Source: Planctomycetota bacterium (GTDB taxonomy: Bacteria; Planctomycetota; B15-G4; SIAN01). Taken from it: a stretch of 64,000 nt of DNA. Below the pieces are notes generated by a model that saw only the letters and a list, made by a program, of their open reading frames with translations, did no database searches and had not been told where the DNA came from. Positions 13,763 through 22,263 of the stretch are shown here, one piece after another. Both the position numbers and the translations under genes were made by a program. The stretch lies in contig JAEUIC010000018.1 of NCBI GenBank assembly GCA_016795285.1, positions 331,383 through 395,382 of the forward strand. Direction: 5' to 3'. The stretch's first letter is position 1; every line of letters begins with the position of its first letter.

Positions 13763-13980
13763 AAATCGGCGAACTGCGCACGCAGGAGGCGGCTGAGCTC
13801 GACTTCCTGCTCAAGGAGAAGCGCAAGCGGATGTTCGACTTGCGCTTCAAGGCGGCGTCCGAGGAGATCTCGGACACCAAGGAGCTGGTTCGCCTGCGGC
13901 GCGACGTCGCCCGGATCTTGACGATCCAGGGTGAGCGCGCGCGGGCCAAGCTGGCGGAGGTGAAGGTCGATGGCAAGTGA
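13759..13980 (+). CDS. rpmC: Large ribosomal subunit protein uL29
   Basis: L29 is a small two-helix protein next to L23 at the tunnel exit. The 73-residue product reads [20 protein letters not shown]... with the conserved [29 protein letters not shown] core. The start is GTG at 13759, which overlaps the rplP stop in a GTGA arrangement, so its translation is coupled to L16. The 3' end overlaps rpsQ by 11 nt. Confidence 0.95.
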   Translation: MKIGELRTQEAAELDFLLKEKRKRMFDLRFKAASEEISDTKELVRLRRDVARILTIQGERARAKLAEVKVDGK

Positions 13981-14263
13981 TCCAGCCGTCGCCGATGGCG
14001 CGGACGCCACTGGGCGTCGGGCGCGGCGCATCGGGATCGTGAAGTCCGACAAGATGCAGAAGACGATCACCGTCGTCATCGAGCGTCTCGTCAAGCACGC
14101 GGTCTACAAGAAGTACGTCCGTCAGCGCACCGTCCTGAAGGCGCACGACGAGAAGAACGAGGCCAAGATCGGCAGCGTCGTCGAGGTCGAGTTCTCCCGC
14201 CCGCTCTCGAAGACGAAGCGCTGGAACCTCGTCCGCGTGCTGCGCGCGGGGGAGGGGAGCTGA
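13970..14263 (+). CDS. rpsQ: Small ribosomal subunit protein uS17
   Basis: S17 is an early 16S rRNA-binding protein with an OB fold. The 97-residue product has a roughly 15-residue Ala/Asp-rich N-terminal lead before the conserved [43 protein letters not shown] and the C-terminal [15 protein letters not shown]. The ATG at 13970 lies within the last codons of rpmC. A later start would remove the lead but lacks an obvious ribosome-binding site. Confidence 0.94.
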   Translation: MASDPAVADGADATGRRARRIGIVKSDKMQKTITVVIERLVKHAVYKKYVRQRTVLKAHDEKNEAKIGSVVEVEFSRPLSKTKRWNLVRVLRAGEGS

Positions 14264-14266
14264 CCC

Positions 14267-14635
14267 GTGATCCAGACCTACACCCGGCTCGACGTCGCGG
14301 ACAACACCGGTGCTCGCACCGTGATGTGCATCCGCATCCTCGGCAACTCGCGCCGCCGTTACGCGGCGGTCGGTGACATCATCATCGGCGCCGTCAAGAA
14401 GGCCTCGCCCGGCTCCGAGATCAAGCAGGGCTCGGTCGTGAAGGGCGTCGTCGTCCGCACGAAAGCGCCGATCCGTCGCGAGGACGGCAGCTACGTCCGG
14501 TTCGACCACAATGCGATGGTGCTGCTCGACAACGACAACAACCCGAAGGGCACCCGTATCTTCGGCGCCGTCGCTCGCGAGCTGCGCGTCAAGAATTTCA
14601 TGAAGATCATCTCCCTCGCGGCGGAGGTCGTCTGA
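14267..14635 (+). CDS. rplN: Large ribosomal subunit protein uL14
   Basis: L14 sits at the subunit interface, contacting 16S rRNA helix 14. The 122-residue product is fully canonical: [26 protein letters not shown] and [46 protein letters not shown]. It starts at GTG 14267, three nucleotides after the rpsQ stop, and GGAGGGGAG (14250-14258) serves as the ribosome-binding site. Its stop shares one base with the rplX ATG (TGATG). Confidence 0.97.
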   Translation: MIQTYTRLDVADNTGARTVMCIRILGNSRRRYAAVGDIIIGAVKKASPGSEIKQGSVVKGVVVRTKAPIRREDGSYVRFDHNAMVLLDNDNNPKGTRIFGAVARELRVKNFMKIISLAAEVV

Positions 14636-14949
14636 TGGCGCTGCGGATCAAGCGCGGCGACGTCGTCGTGGTGCGCTCCGGCGCCGACAAGGGCAAGACC
14701 GGCAAGGTCATCCGTGTCGACGTCGAGGGCTCCCGCGTCTACGTGGAGGGGGTGAACCTCCAGTACAAGCACATGAAGCGCACGCAGCAGAACCCGAAGG
14801 GTGGGCGCGTGCGCCGGGAGGGGCCGCTGCACCTCTCGAAGGTGATGCTCTGGAGCGAGAAGCTCGGCAAGGGGCAGCGCTTCCGTGTCGAGACTCGCGA
14901 CGGCAAGCGCGTCCGGGTCGGAGTGAAGGACGGCGTCGCCCTCGACTGA
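14635..14949 (+). CDS. rplX: Large ribosomal subunit protein uL24
   Basis: L24 initiates 50S assembly and carries a KOW motif. The 104-residue product has the KOW segment IKRGDVVVVRSGADKGKTGKVIRVD at its N-terminus, followed by the loop QYKHMKRTQQNPKGGRVRREGPLHLSKVML. It begins in a TGATG overlap with rplN, so it is read by re-initiating ribosomes. rplE follows after 20 nt. Confidence 0.96.
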   Translation: MALRIKRGDVVVVRSGADKGKTGKVIRVDVEGSRVYVEGVNLQYKHMKRTQQNPKGGRVRREGPLHLSKVMLWSEKLGKGQRFRVETRDGKRVRVGVKDGVALD

Positions 14950-14969
14950 GGCGGGCCGCAACACCAATC

Positions 14970-15551
14970 ATGACCAAGGCTGCTGAACGCAAGAACCCGC
15001 GACTTCGCGCCAAGTACGAGCGCGAGATCGTCCCGATGCTGATGCAAAAGCTCGGCATCAAGAACCGCATGGCGGTGCCGCGCCTCGTCAAGGTCGGCAT
15101 CAACATGGGGTTGCGCAAGGAGAAGGAGAGCAAGGAGTTCGTCGACGAGGTGCAGAAGCATCTCGCCGCGCTCTCCGGCCAGAAGCCGGTCGTCACCCGG
15201 GCCCGGAAGTCGATCGCCGGCTTCAAGGTCCGCGAGGGGGACAAGGTCGGCGTCAAGGTGACGCTGCGCCGCGACCGGATGTGGGAGTTCCTCGACCGCC
15301 TGATCGCGCTGGCCCTGCCGCGCGTTCGCGACTTCCGCGGCCTCTCGCGCAAGTCGTTCGACGGTCGCGGCAACTACACGATGGGATTGACCGAGCAGAC
15401 GGTGTTCCCTGAGGTTGACGCCGACAGCGTCGTCAACATGCAGGGCATGGACATCTCGATCGTCACGACCGCGGGGAGCGATGCCGGTGCGGAGGCGCTG
15501 CTGACCGCGCTCGGCATGCCGTTCCAGAGTGCCCAGGGCACGGCGAGCTGA
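14970..15551 (+). CDS. rplE: Large ribosomal subunit protein uL5
   Basis: L5 belongs to the 5S RNP and contacts the P-site tRNA. The 193-residue product has the conserved LMQKLGIKNRMAVPRLVKVGINMGL, the TRARKSIAGFKVREGDKVGVKVTLR block and the MDISIVTTAGSDAGAEALLTALGMPF end. A Lys-rich lead of about 15 residues precedes the core. The gap of about 100 nt to rpsN is the longest inside the spc section and shows no second gene. Confidence 0.96.
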   Translation: MTKAAERKNPRLRAKYEREIVPMLMQKLGIKNRMAVPRLVKVGINMGLRKEKESKEFVDEVQKHLAALSGQKPVVTRARKSIAGFKVREGDKVGVKVTLRRDRMWEFLDRLIALALPRVRDFRGLSRKSFDGRGNYTMGLTEQTVFPEVDADSVVNMQGMDISIVTTAGSDAGAEALLTALGMPFQSAQGTAS

Positions 15552-15653
15552 CCGATCGACGGTTCGGACCCGCGAAGACGATACGAGCGACGATTCCACG
15601 ACGACCCGACGCGACCGGCATCGCCGGGCGCCGCTGACAAGGAGTGGTGAACT

Positions 15654-15839
15654 TTGGCCAGGACGTGCTTGAGGGTGAAGGCGAGGCGGACCCCGAAGTT
15701 CGGAGTTCGCAAGCACAGCCGCTGCAACCTGTGCGGACGTTCGCGCGCTTTCTATCGGAAGTTCGGGATCTGCCGCATCTGCTTCCGGACGCTTGCGCTG
15801 AAGGGCGAGATCCCCGGCGTCAAGAAGGCCTCCTGGTGA
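15654..15839 (+). CDS. rpsN: Small ribosomal subunit protein uS14, zinc-binding form, TTG start
   Basis: S14 is a 30S-head protein. This is the short zinc-type version (61 residues) with the CNLC...CRIC ribbon at residues 24-27 and 40-43 and the canonical tail [16 protein letters not shown]. The only start that yields the family N-terminus ([20 protein letters not shown]) is TTG at 15654, about 8 nt after AAGGAG (15641-15646). TTG is unusual for an essential ribosomal protein. rpsH follows after 28 nt. Confidence 0.95.
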   Translation: MARTCLRVKARRTPKFGVRKHSRCNLCGRSRAFYRKFGICRICFRTLALKGEIPGVKKASW

Positions 15840-15867
15840 TCTGCCGGAAGTACTCGGAACCACTCTC

Positions 15868-16266
15868 ATGACGATGACCGATCCGATCGCTGACCTGGCC
15901 ACTCGCATTCGCAACGCGCTTTCGATCAAGCGCGCGGACGTGCGCATCCCGCATTCGAACCTGAAGGCGGGCATCTGCGAGGTCCTGAAGCGCGAGGGGT
16001 ACGTGCGCGACTTCACGGTGGAGCCGGGTGACGGCTTCCCGGTGCTGAAGGTCGCGCTCAAGTACGGGCCCGATGGCGAGCAGGTGCTGCAGAGCATCAC
16101 TCGCATCAGCACGCCCGGCTGCCGCGTCTACCGTGGCGTGCAGGCGCACGCTCCGGTCCTGCGCGGCATGGGAATCACTGTGTTGACCACCGCGAAGGGC
16201 GTCCTCTCCGATCGGGAGGCTCGCGCCCAGAACGTCGGTGGCGAAGCGCTGCTCGAGGTCTACTGA
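15868..16266 (+). CDS. rpsH: Small ribosomal subunit protein uS8
   Basis: S8 binds the central domain of 16S rRNA and is the spc-operon autoregulator in enterobacteria. The 132-residue product has MTDPIADLATRIRNALSIKRADVRIPHSNLKAGICEVLKREGYV and the C-terminal RGMGITVLTTAKGVLSDREARAQNVGGEALLEVY. Its last base is shared with the ATG of rplF (TGATG), so L6 translation is coupled. Confidence 0.97.
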   Translation: MTMTDPIADLATRIRNALSIKRADVRIPHSNLKAGICEVLKREGYVRDFTVEPGDGFPVLKVALKYGPDGEQVLQSITRISTPGCRVYRGVQAHAPVLRGMGITVLTTAKGVLSDREARAQNVGGEALLEVY

Positions 16267-16817
16267 TGTCGCGCATTGGCAAGCAACCGGTCAAGCTCGC
16301 GAAGGGCGTCGAAGTGAAGTTCGATGCCGGCACTCTGTCGGTGAAGGGCCCGAAGGGCACCCTCACGCAGAAGGTCGACCCGCGGATCACCGTCGAGGTG
16401 GACGGCGCGGGATCGCAGGTCAAGTTCAGCCGCTCCTCCGACGAGCGCGCCGATCGATCGCTGCACGGCCTCTACCGAGCGCTCTGCCGCAACATGGTCG
16501 AGGGCGTGACGGCGGGCTACGCCAAGCGTCTCGAGATCCACGGCGTCGGTTACCAGGCGAAGCTCGAGAAGGGGAAGCTCTCCCTTTCGGTCGGCTTCAG
16601 CAATCCGGTGGTGCTCGAGATCCCGAAGGGGATCACGGTCGAGACCCCGAACCCGACCACCGTGGACGTGAAGGGCATCGACCGGCAGATGGTGGGCGAG
16701 TTCTCGGCGCGCATCCGCGGTTCGCGGCCGCCCGAGCCGTACCAGGGCAAGGGCGTTCGTTACGCCGGTGAGCAGATCCGCCGCAAGGCCGGCAAGTCGA
16801 TGGCTGCGGGCAAGTAA
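16266..16817 (+). CDS. rplF: Large ribosomal subunit protein uL6
   Basis: L6 sits near the GTPase-factor binding region of the 50S subunit. The 183-residue product has MSRIGKQPVKLAKGVEV, VEGVTAGYAKRLEIHGVGYQAKLEKGKLSLSVGFSNPV and the C-terminal signature RGSRPPEPYQGKGVRYAGEQIRRKAGKS. It starts in a TGATG overlap with rpsH, and rplR follows after 30 nt. Confidence 0.97.
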   Translation: MSRIGKQPVKLAKGVEVKFDAGTLSVKGPKGTLTQKVDPRITVEVDGAGSQVKFSRSSDERADRSLHGLYRALCRNMVEGVTAGYAKRLEIHGVGYQAKLEKGKLSLSVGFSNPVVLEIPKGITVETPNPTTVDVKGIDRQMVGEFSARIRGSRPPEPYQGKGVRYAGEQIRRKAGKSMAAGK

Positions 16818-16847
16818 GTCCCCGCAACCACGCAGAGGCATCTCCCG

Positions 16848-17219
16848 ATGGATCACAATCGCGATCTCCGCCGTCGCCGTGGGCGCAAGGCGAACAGCGT
16901 CTTCAAGCGGATCAAGGTCCGCTCGGACCGCGTTCGGCTCTGCGTGTTCCGCAGCAACCGCTTCATCTACGCCCAGGTCATCGACGATCGCGTCGGCCGC
17001 ACGGTCGCCGCGGCGTCGAGCCTCGAGAAGGAGCTCGCTGCTCCCGCCGAGGGGACCACGGGCAAGGTGGGCGTGGCGATGCTCGTCGGCTTGACGCTCG
17101 CCGAGCGCGCCAAGAAGGCCGGTATCGAGAAGGTCGTCTTCGACCGGCGTCACTACCGGTATCACGGGCGCGTGAAGGCGCTCGCGGACGGGGCGCGCAA
17201 GGGCGGACTGAGTTTCTGA
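16848..17219 (+). CDS. rplR: Large ribosomal subunit protein uL18
   Basis: L18 anchors 5S rRNA to the 50S subunit. The 123-residue product has an Arg-rich start ([23 protein letters not shown]) and the conserved [42 protein letters not shown] and [19 protein letters not shown] segments. Its TGA stop lies in a degenerate copy of the GCTTCTGA octamer that is repeated four times just downstream. Confidence 0.96.
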   Translation: MDHNRDLRRRRGRKANSVFKRIKVRSDRVRLCVFRSNRFIYAQVIDDRVGRTVAAASSLEKELAAPAEGTTGKVGVAMLVGLTLAERAKKAGIEKVVFDRRHYRYHGRVKALADGARKGGLSF

Positions 17220-17227
17220 GCTCTTGC

Positions 17228-17259
17228 GCTTCTGAGCTTCTGAGCTTCTGAGCTTCTGA
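17228..17259 (+). repeat. Four tandem GCTTCTGA octamers between rplR and rpsE
   Basis: The unit GCTTCTGA occurs four times head to tail (17228-17259), preceded by imperfect copies including the one holding the rplR stop. Each unit carries a TGA, and because 8 is not a multiple of 3 the array presents stop codons in all three forward frames, 9 nt before the rpsE start. It occupies nearly the whole intergenic space. Confidence 0.9.
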
Positions 17260-17267
17260 GGTGAACG

Positions 17268-17897
17268 GTGACTGAGCACAACGACAACTCGAACGACTCG
17301 ACCGACCAGCAGCCGCAGCGCGGCGGTGGCGGTCCGCAGGGCGATTCCCGCGGTGGTGGCGGTGGCGGGCAGGGCCGTCGTCCGCCGCGTGGGGACGGGC
17401 GCGGACGACGCGATCGGGACGACGGCGACGAGCCGCAGTTCCAGGAGATCGTCGTCAAGGTGAACCGCTGCGCCAAGGTGATGAAGGGCGGCCGGCGCTT
17501 CTCGTTCTCCGCGTTGGTCGTCGTGGGCAACCGCGACGGCAAGGTCGGATTCGGGTTCGGCAAGGCGCGCGCGGTCCCGAACGCCGTCGAGAAGGGCGTC
17601 AAGGACGCCAAGAAGAACCTGATCAACGTGCCGCGCGTCGGCACGACGATTCCGCACCAGGTCGAGTCGGCGTTCGAGGCCTCGTCGGTGCGGTTGATGC
17701 CGGCGGCGCCTGGAACGGGCATCGTGGCGGGCGGCACGGTGCGCGCCGTGCTCGAACTCGCCGGGGTCAAGGACGTGCTCACCAAGAGCATCGGGCAGAC
17801 CAACGCGATCAACCTGGTCAAGGCCGCGTTCAAGGGGCTCGAGGCGCTGCGCACCAAGTCGCAGATCGAGTCGCTGCGGGGAGTGACGCTCGGATGA
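17268..17897 (+). CDS. rpsE: Small ribosomal subunit protein uS5 with Gly/Arg-rich N-terminal extension
   Basis: S5 supports translational accuracy and mRNA helicase activity. The conserved core begins near residue 56 (FQEIVVKVNRCAKVMKGGRRFSFSALVVVGN) and runs through GFGFGKARAVPNAVEKG and PAAPGTGIVAGGTVRAVLELAGVKDVL. Ahead of it is a roughly 55-residue low-complexity lead with runs of Gly, Gln, Asn, Asp and RGG/RGR-like elements that is absent from ordinary S5. The start is GTG 17268, preceded by TGAGGTGAAC. rplO follows with a 4-nt overlap; no rpmD (L30) lies between. Confidence 0.95.
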   Translation: MTEHNDNSNDSTDQQPQRGGGGPQGDSRGGGGGGQGRRPPRGDGRGRRDRDDGDEPQFQEIVVKVNRCAKVMKGGRRFSFSALVVVGNRDGKVGFGFGKARAVPNAVEKGVKDAKKNLINVPRVGTTIPHQVESAFEASSVRLMPAAPGTGIVAGGTVRAVLELAGVKDVLTKSIGQTNAINLVKAAFKGLEALRTKSQIESLRGVTLG

Positions 17898-18535
17898 TGC
17901 TCCACGAAGTCCTGAAGTCCGGTCCGAAGCGCGAGCAGCGCTGGCGCGTCGGACGTGGTGCCGGTTCGGGCAGCGGCAAGACCGCTGGACGAGGCCAGCA
18001 CGGCGCCTATTCGCGCAGCGGCAACTCGATCAAGCTCGGCTTCGAAGGCGGCACGATGCGGTTCTTCCGCCGCCTGCCGCGCCGCGGCTTCAACAACGCC
18101 GCGTTCCGCACCGAGTGGACCACGGTCAACCTGGGCGCGCTCGACAAGGCGTTCGCCGCAGGGGATGAGATCTCGGTCGAGTCGGTCGTCGCGAAGGGGC
18201 TCGTGCGGCGCAGTGCCGAGCGGCTCAAGGTGCTCGCCGATGGCGAAGTCACCAAGGCGCTGAAGCTCGGCGCGGCGGTCGCTGTCTCGGCTGCGGCGCG
18301 GGCGAAGATCGAGAAGGCGGGTGGCAAGGTCGAAGCGCCGCTGCCGAAGAAGCCGTCGCCCAACTTCCGCAAGATCGACGCGGACAAGAAGAAGGCGGCG
18401 AAGGCGGCTGCGGCCGCTCCGGCGGCCGAGGGCGGCGAGAAGGCTGCCAAGCCGGCCAAGATCGCGCGGCCCGCCACCGACAAGGCCGAGAAGAAGAAGC
18501 CGTCCGGCGGCGACGGCGCCTCGAAGAAGAAGTGA
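17894..18535 (+). CDS. rplO: Large ribosomal subunit protein uL15 with Lys/Ala-rich tail
   Basis: L15 is a late 50S assembly protein. The first 145 residues are canonical, including KREQRWRVGRGAGSGSGKTAGRGQHG and FEGGTMRFFRRLPRRGFNN. They are followed by a roughly 65-residue Lys/Ala/Pro/Glu-rich tail ending GGDGASKKK, giving 213 residues against about 145 for common forms. The start overlaps the rpsE stop (ATGA). secY follows after 65 nt. Confidence 0.95.
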   Translation: MMLHEVLKSGPKREQRWRVGRGAGSGSGKTAGRGQHGAYSRSGNSIKLGFEGGTMRFFRRLPRRGFNNAAFRTEWTTVNLGALDKAFAAGDEISVESVVAKGLVRRSAERLKVLADGEVTKALKLGAAVAVSAAARAKIEKAGGKVEAPLPKKPSPNFRKIDADKKKAAKAAAAAPAAEGGEKAAKPAKIARPATDKAEKKKPSGGDGASKKK

Positions 18536-18600
18536 TCGCTCCAGCAACCCCGATCCTGCAGCCTTCCGGCTGCGGGGCGTAACTCTCCAGGCAGATCGGC

Positions 18601-19953
18601 ATGTTCGGCAAGGCAACAGAGATCCTTCGCGTACCGGAGCTTCGCAAGAAGATCCTCTGGACGCTTGGTCTCTTGTTCCTCTTCCGACTCGGGAACCACA
18701 TCCTGCTGCCCGGGGTCGATCCGGAGGAGTTCGTCCGGCGGCTCGGTACGGGCAACAGCGGCGTGATCGGCATCCTGAACGCCCTCTCGGGCGGCGCGCT
18801 CGGCAGCGCGACGGTCTTCTCGCTCGGCGTGATGCCCTACATCTCGGCGTCGATCGTCTTCTCGCTGCTGCAGAAGATGGTGCCGGCGCTCGAGCAGGTC
18901 GCGAAGGAAGGGCAGTCGGGCCAGCGCAAGATCAACCAGTGGACCCGCTGGGCCACGGTGCCGATCTGTCTCTTCCAGGCCGGCATCACCGTCACCACGT
19001 TGATCAGCCAGGACGTCTCGCAGGGCGGCCAGCCGCTCATCTCGCCCGAGCTCTTCGCGAGCTTCTGGTACAAGACCGCGATCGTCCTGATCCTGACGGC
19101 CGGCACGCTGCTGATCATGTGGATCGGCGAGAAGATCACCGAGCACGGCATCGGTCAGGGCACGTCGCTCATCATCATGGCGGGCATCATCGCCCGCCTG
19201 CCGACGCAGATCTCCACGTCGCTCAGCGGCGATCCCGAGCACAAGACGCAGTTCATCGCCGAGATCGTCGGGCTCTTCGTGATCAGCGTGATCGCGGTCG
19301 TCTTCTTCACGAAGGCGCAGCGGCGCGTGCCGATCCAGCAGGCGAAGCTGACCCGTGGTCGCCGGCAGCTCGGCGGAGCGCGCCATTTCATCCCGCTCAA
19401 GGTGAGCGCGGTCGGCGTCATGCCGATCGTCTTCGCGCAGACGCTCTTCGTGATCCCGAGCATGCTCGGCAAGGCGCCGGGGCTCGGCTTCATCAACGAG
19501 TACTTCGGCTACGAGTCGTTCCTCTACCTGCTCTTCTATACGGCGCTGATCTTCTTCTTCTCCTTCTTCTGGACGGCCGTGATGTTCCAGCCGAAGGAGA
19601 TGGCGAACAACCTGAAGGAGTACGGCAGCTTCATCCCGGGCATCCGCCCTGGGCAACGGACTGCCGAGTACCTCGAGGGAGTGATGGTGCGCGTGACGCT
19701 GGTGGGGGCCGCGTTCCTCGCCGTGATCGCGCTGTTCCCTTACTTCGCCAATGACCTGCTCGGCACCTCGGGCGGCCGCGGGATCGCCTACGCCATCGGC
19801 GGCACCTCGATCCTGATCACCGTCGGCGTCTGCCTCGACCTCGTCGACAAGATCAACGCGCAGCTCGTCATGCGCAACTACGAGGGGTTCACCGGCGGGC
19901 AGACCGGTGGTGGCTGGGCGCGTCGGCGTGAAGCCGGCGGCGAGGGCGAGTGA
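18601..19953 (+). CDS. secY: Preprotein translocase channel subunit SecY
   Basis: SecY forms the inner-membrane protein-conducting channel with SecE and SecG. The 450-residue product has about ten hydrophobic helices. The plug/TM2 region is FSLGVMPYISASIVFSLLQ, the TM4-5 loop includes TEHGIGQGTSLIIMAGI, and the cytosolic C5 loop carries FQPKEMANNLKEYGSFIPGIRPGQRTAEYL, which contacts SecA and the ribosome. A short Gly/Arg-rich tail follows the last helix. Its stop overlaps the GTG of map by 4 nt. adk, which often lies here, is absent. Confidence 0.97.
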   Translation: MFGKATEILRVPELRKKILWTLGLLFLFRLGNHILLPGVDPEEFVRRLGTGNSGVIGILNALSGGALGSATVFSLGVMPYISASIVFSLLQKMVPALEQVAKEGQSGQRKINQWTRWATVPICLFQAGITVTTLISQDVSQGGQPLISPELFASFWYKTAIVLILTAGTLLIMWIGEKITEHGIGQGTSLIIMAGIIARLPTQISTSLSGDPEHKTQFIAEIVGLFVISVIAVVFFTKAQRRVPIQQAKLTRGRRQLGGARHFIPLKVSAVGVMPIVFAQTLFVIPSMLGKAPGLGFINEYFGYESFLYLLFYTALIFFFSFFWTAVMFQPKEMANNLKEYGSFIPGIRPGQRTAEYLEGVMVRVTLVGAAFLAVIALFPYFANDLLGTSGGRGIAYAIGGTSILITVGVCLDLVDKINAQLVMRNYEGFTGGQTGGGWARRREAGGEGE

Positions 19954-20729
19954 ACGTGCGGACGGCTGCTCGCATCCGCCCGAAGAACAAGGTCGAACTC
20001 GCCAAGATGCGCGAGTCGGGCCGGATCGTCGGCGAGATCCTCGCGGCGGTCACGGCGATGATCAAGCCGGGCGTCACCCCGCTCGAACTCGACGAGTTCG
20101 CCGAGGGGCACATCCGCGGGCGGGGCGCCAAGCCCTCGTTCAAGGGCTACCACGGCTTCCCGAAGAGCCTCTGCATCTCGGTCAACGAAGAGGTCGTCCA
20201 CGGCATCCCCGGACGACGCCCGCTCGTCGACGGAGACGTCGTGACGGTCGATTGCGGGGCGATCCTCGACGGGTGGCACGGCGACGCCGCCCGCACCTAC
20301 GCGGTGGGGGCGGTCGAGCCCGAATCGCTCGAGCTGCTGCGCGTCTGCGAGGGCGCGCTGATGGCGGGCGTCGCGGAGATGCGGCCGAGCCGCAAGCTCG
20401 GCGACGTCTCGCGCGCGGTCGAGGCGTTCGTGAAGCGCGAGTCGAGCTTCTCGGTGGTCCGGCAGTACGTCGGCCACGGGATCGGCCGCGCGCTCCACGA
20501 AGAGCCGCAAGTTCCGAACTACTATGAGCCGGGCTTCCCGTTCTCGGAGCTCGTGCTCGAGGTGGGGCACGTGTTCGCCATCGAGCCGATGGTGAATGCG
20601 GGGACCCACGATGTCCGGGTGCTCGACGACCTGTGGACGGTGGTGACGGCCGATGGCCGCCGCTCCGCCCACTTCGAGCACACGGTGGCAGTGACCGAGG
20701 ACGGGCCGCAGCTGTTGACGCTCCCGTGA
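19950..20729 (+). CDS. map: Methionine aminopeptidase, type I
   Basis: Removes the initiator methionine from nascent proteins. The 259-residue product carries all five metal ligands of the pita-bread fold: D101, D112, H176, E212 and E243, in the contexts TVDCGA, GDAARTY, GHGIGR, FAIEPM and HFEHTV. The start is GTG 19950, overlapping the secY stop (GTGA). It is followed after 48 nt by infA, as in the common map-infA-rpmJ order. Confidence 0.97.
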   Translation: MNVRTAARIRPKNKVELAKMRESGRIVGEILAAVTAMIKPGVTPLELDEFAEGHIRGRGAKPSFKGYHGFPKSLCISVNEEVVHGIPGRRPLVDGDVVTVDCGAILDGWHGDAARTYAVGAVEPESLELLRVCEGALMAGVAEMRPSRKLGDVSRAVEAFVKRESSFSVVRQYVGHGIGRALHEEPQVPNYYEPGFPFSELVLEVGHVFAIEPMVNAGTHDVRVLDDLWTVVTADGRRSAHFEHTVAVTEDGPQLLTLP

Positions 20730-20777
20730 GCGGCGACCGCAGCGGTTCCTAGGACGCGAGCGAGAGGATCCGGCGTA

Positions 20778-20993
20778 GTGGCGAAAGAAGAGGCGATCCG
20801 AGTCTCGGCGGTCGTGACCGAGTCCCTGCCCAACGCGGTCTTCCGCGTGAAGCTGGAGAATGGTCACACCATCCTGGCTCACGCTTCAGGGAAGATGAGG
20901 ATGCACTTCATCCGCATCCTTCCCGGGGACAAGGTCTCGATCGAGCTGTCGCCCTACGACCTGACGCGCGGACGCATCGTCTATCGCGAGTAG
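20778..20993 (+). CDS. infA: Translation initiation factor IF-1
   Basis: IF-1 blocks the 30S A site during initiation. The 71-residue OB-fold protein is canonical ([48 protein letters not shown]...[10 protein letters not shown]). It starts at GTG 20778 behind CGAGAGGAT. rpmJ follows after 51 nt with its own ribosome-binding site. Confidence 0.97.
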   Translation: MAKEEAIRVSAVVTESLPNAVFRVKLENGHTILAHASGKMRMHFIRILPGDKVSIELSPYDLTRGRIVYRE

Positions 20994-21044
20994 ATCGCGG
21001 GCGTTGCGCCGTCCGACCGGTTCCGAGAACCAGGAGAGAGTTCC

Positions 21045-21158
21045 GTGAAGGTACGTGCTTCCGTCAAACCCATCTGCGACAAGTGCAAGATCGTGCGGCG
21101 CCGTGGCATCGTCTACGTCGTCTGCACGGAGCCGCGGCACAAGCAACGCCAAGGCTGA
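21045..21158 (+). CDS. rpmJ: Large ribosomal subunit protein bL36
   Basis: L36 is a 37-residue zinc-binding 50S protein. Translation from GTG 21045 gives a protein of exactly the family length, starting [17 protein letters not shown] and ending PRHKQRQG. The zinc ligands C11, C14, C27 and H32 are present, so this is the C+ form. AGGAGAGAG (21032-21040) provides a strong ribosome-binding site. It lies between infA and rpsM, the usual place. Confidence 0.96.
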   Translation: MKVRASVKPICDKCKIVRRRGIVYVVCTEPRHKQRQG

Positions 21159-21280
21159 TCGCGAGCTCGGTCGCTCGCAGCCGCTCTCCGGGCGCCGCGC
21201 GCACCGAGTCGGCCGTTGCGCCCGAGCAACTGCCGCGCACACGAACCCGTAGTCCTGCCTCCGACGAAAGAGGAACGCTC

Positions 21281-21661
21281 ATGCCTCGTATCCAGGGTGT
21301 CGACATCCCTGCCGACAAGAAGATCCCCTACTCGCTCGCCTACATCTACGGCGTGGGGATCCCGACCGCGCAGCGCATCTGCGCCGATCTCAAGATCGAT
21401 CCCGACCAGCGCGCGAAGGACCTCACCGAAGAGGAACTCGCGCACATCGCGGAGTGGATCGACAAGACGATGCCGGTCGAGGGGACGCTGCGGCGGCAGA
21501 TCGCCGTCAACATCCAGCGGCTGAAGGAGATCGGCACCTACCGCGGACTGCGTCACCGCAAGGGGCTGCCGGTGCGTGGGCAGCGGACCAAGACCAACTC
21601 GCGTACCCGCAAGGGGCCGCGCAAGACCGTCGCCGGCAAGAAGGGGGCGAAGGTCAAGTAA
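21281..21661 (+). CDS. rpsM: Small ribosomal subunit protein uS13
   Basis: S13 forms intersubunit bridges and contacts the P-site tRNA. The 126-residue product has [26 protein letters not shown] and the conserved [30 protein letters not shown], followed by a basic tail. ATG 21281 is preceded by GAAAGAGGAA. It opens the alpha section (rpsM-rpsK-rpsD-rpoA-rplQ). Confidence 0.97.
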   Translation: MPRIQGVDIPADKKIPYSLAYIYGVGIPTAQRICADLKIDPDQRAKDLTEEELAHIAEWIDKTMPVEGTLRRQIAVNIQRLKEIGTYRGLRHRKGLPVRGQRTKTNSRTRKGPRKTVAGKKGAKVK

Positions 21662-21794
21662 TCGAGGCGTACCCTGGCAGCGACCCGGAGCGGGTCGGTT
21701 GCCGGACCTGGTCGGGGCGTGAGGGCCGCGGCAGGGGCGATGGAACGACGCGCGGGCGACCGCCCGCGGGTCCCAGGACAGGAAACGAAGTCGG

Positions 21795-22169
21795 ATGGCC
21801 AAGAAGAAGAAGGCGCGCCGCAGCTCTGCGAAGGCGATCGCGCATGTCGTGGCGACGTTCAACAACACGATGGTGACGATCACCGACCTGCGCGGCGACA
21901 CGCTCGCGTGGTCGAGCGCCGGCAACGTCGGCTTCAAGGGGTCGCGCAAGTCGACCCCGTTCGCGGCGCAGAAGGCGGCTGAGAAGGCCGCCGTCAACGC
22001 CATCAAGATGGGCGTGAAGGAGGTCGAGGTCCGGGTGAACGGCCCGGGCAGCGGCCGCGAATCGGCCGTCCGCGCCTTGGCGGCGTCGGGCCTCACGGTC
22101 CGGGCGATCGAAGACCGCACTCCTCTCCCTCACAACGGCTGCCGTCCGCGGAAGCGTCGTCGCGTCTGA
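21795..22169 (+). CDS. rpsK: Small ribosomal subunit protein uS11
   Basis: S11 lies on the 30S platform near the Shine-Dalgarno helix. The 124-residue product has the [42 protein letters not shown] and [13 protein letters not shown] motifs and the C-terminal [18 protein letters not shown]. It starts at ATG 21795 behind CAGGAAACGAAG. Confidence 0.97.
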   Translation: MAKKKKARRSSAKAIAHVVATFNNTMVTITDLRGDTLAWSSAGNVGFKGSRKSTPFAAQKAAEKAAVNAIKMGVKEVEVRVNGPGSGRESAVRALAASGLTVRAIEDRTPLPHNGCRPRKRRRV

Positions 22170-22204
22170 GACCGACGCTGCTGTGCCCCTGACGCTCGCT
22201 TTTC

Positions 22205-22261
22205 TCGACACGAAGGCCAATATGGGCGGCTTTTCCGCCTGACTCGGAGTTCGACACGAAG
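22205..22261 (+). repeat. Direct repeat and small hairpin in the rpsK-rpsD spacer
   Basis: The 11-mer TCGACACGAAG occurs twice (22205-22215 and 22251-22261), the second copy just before the rpsD ATG. Between them GGCGG (22225-22229) and CCGCC (22235-22239) form a 5-bp hairpin with a CTTTT loop. S4 autoregulates the alpha operon in some bacteria, so this could be an S4 target, but the match to any known S4 leader was not established. Confidence 0.35.
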
Positions 22262-22263
22262 CA

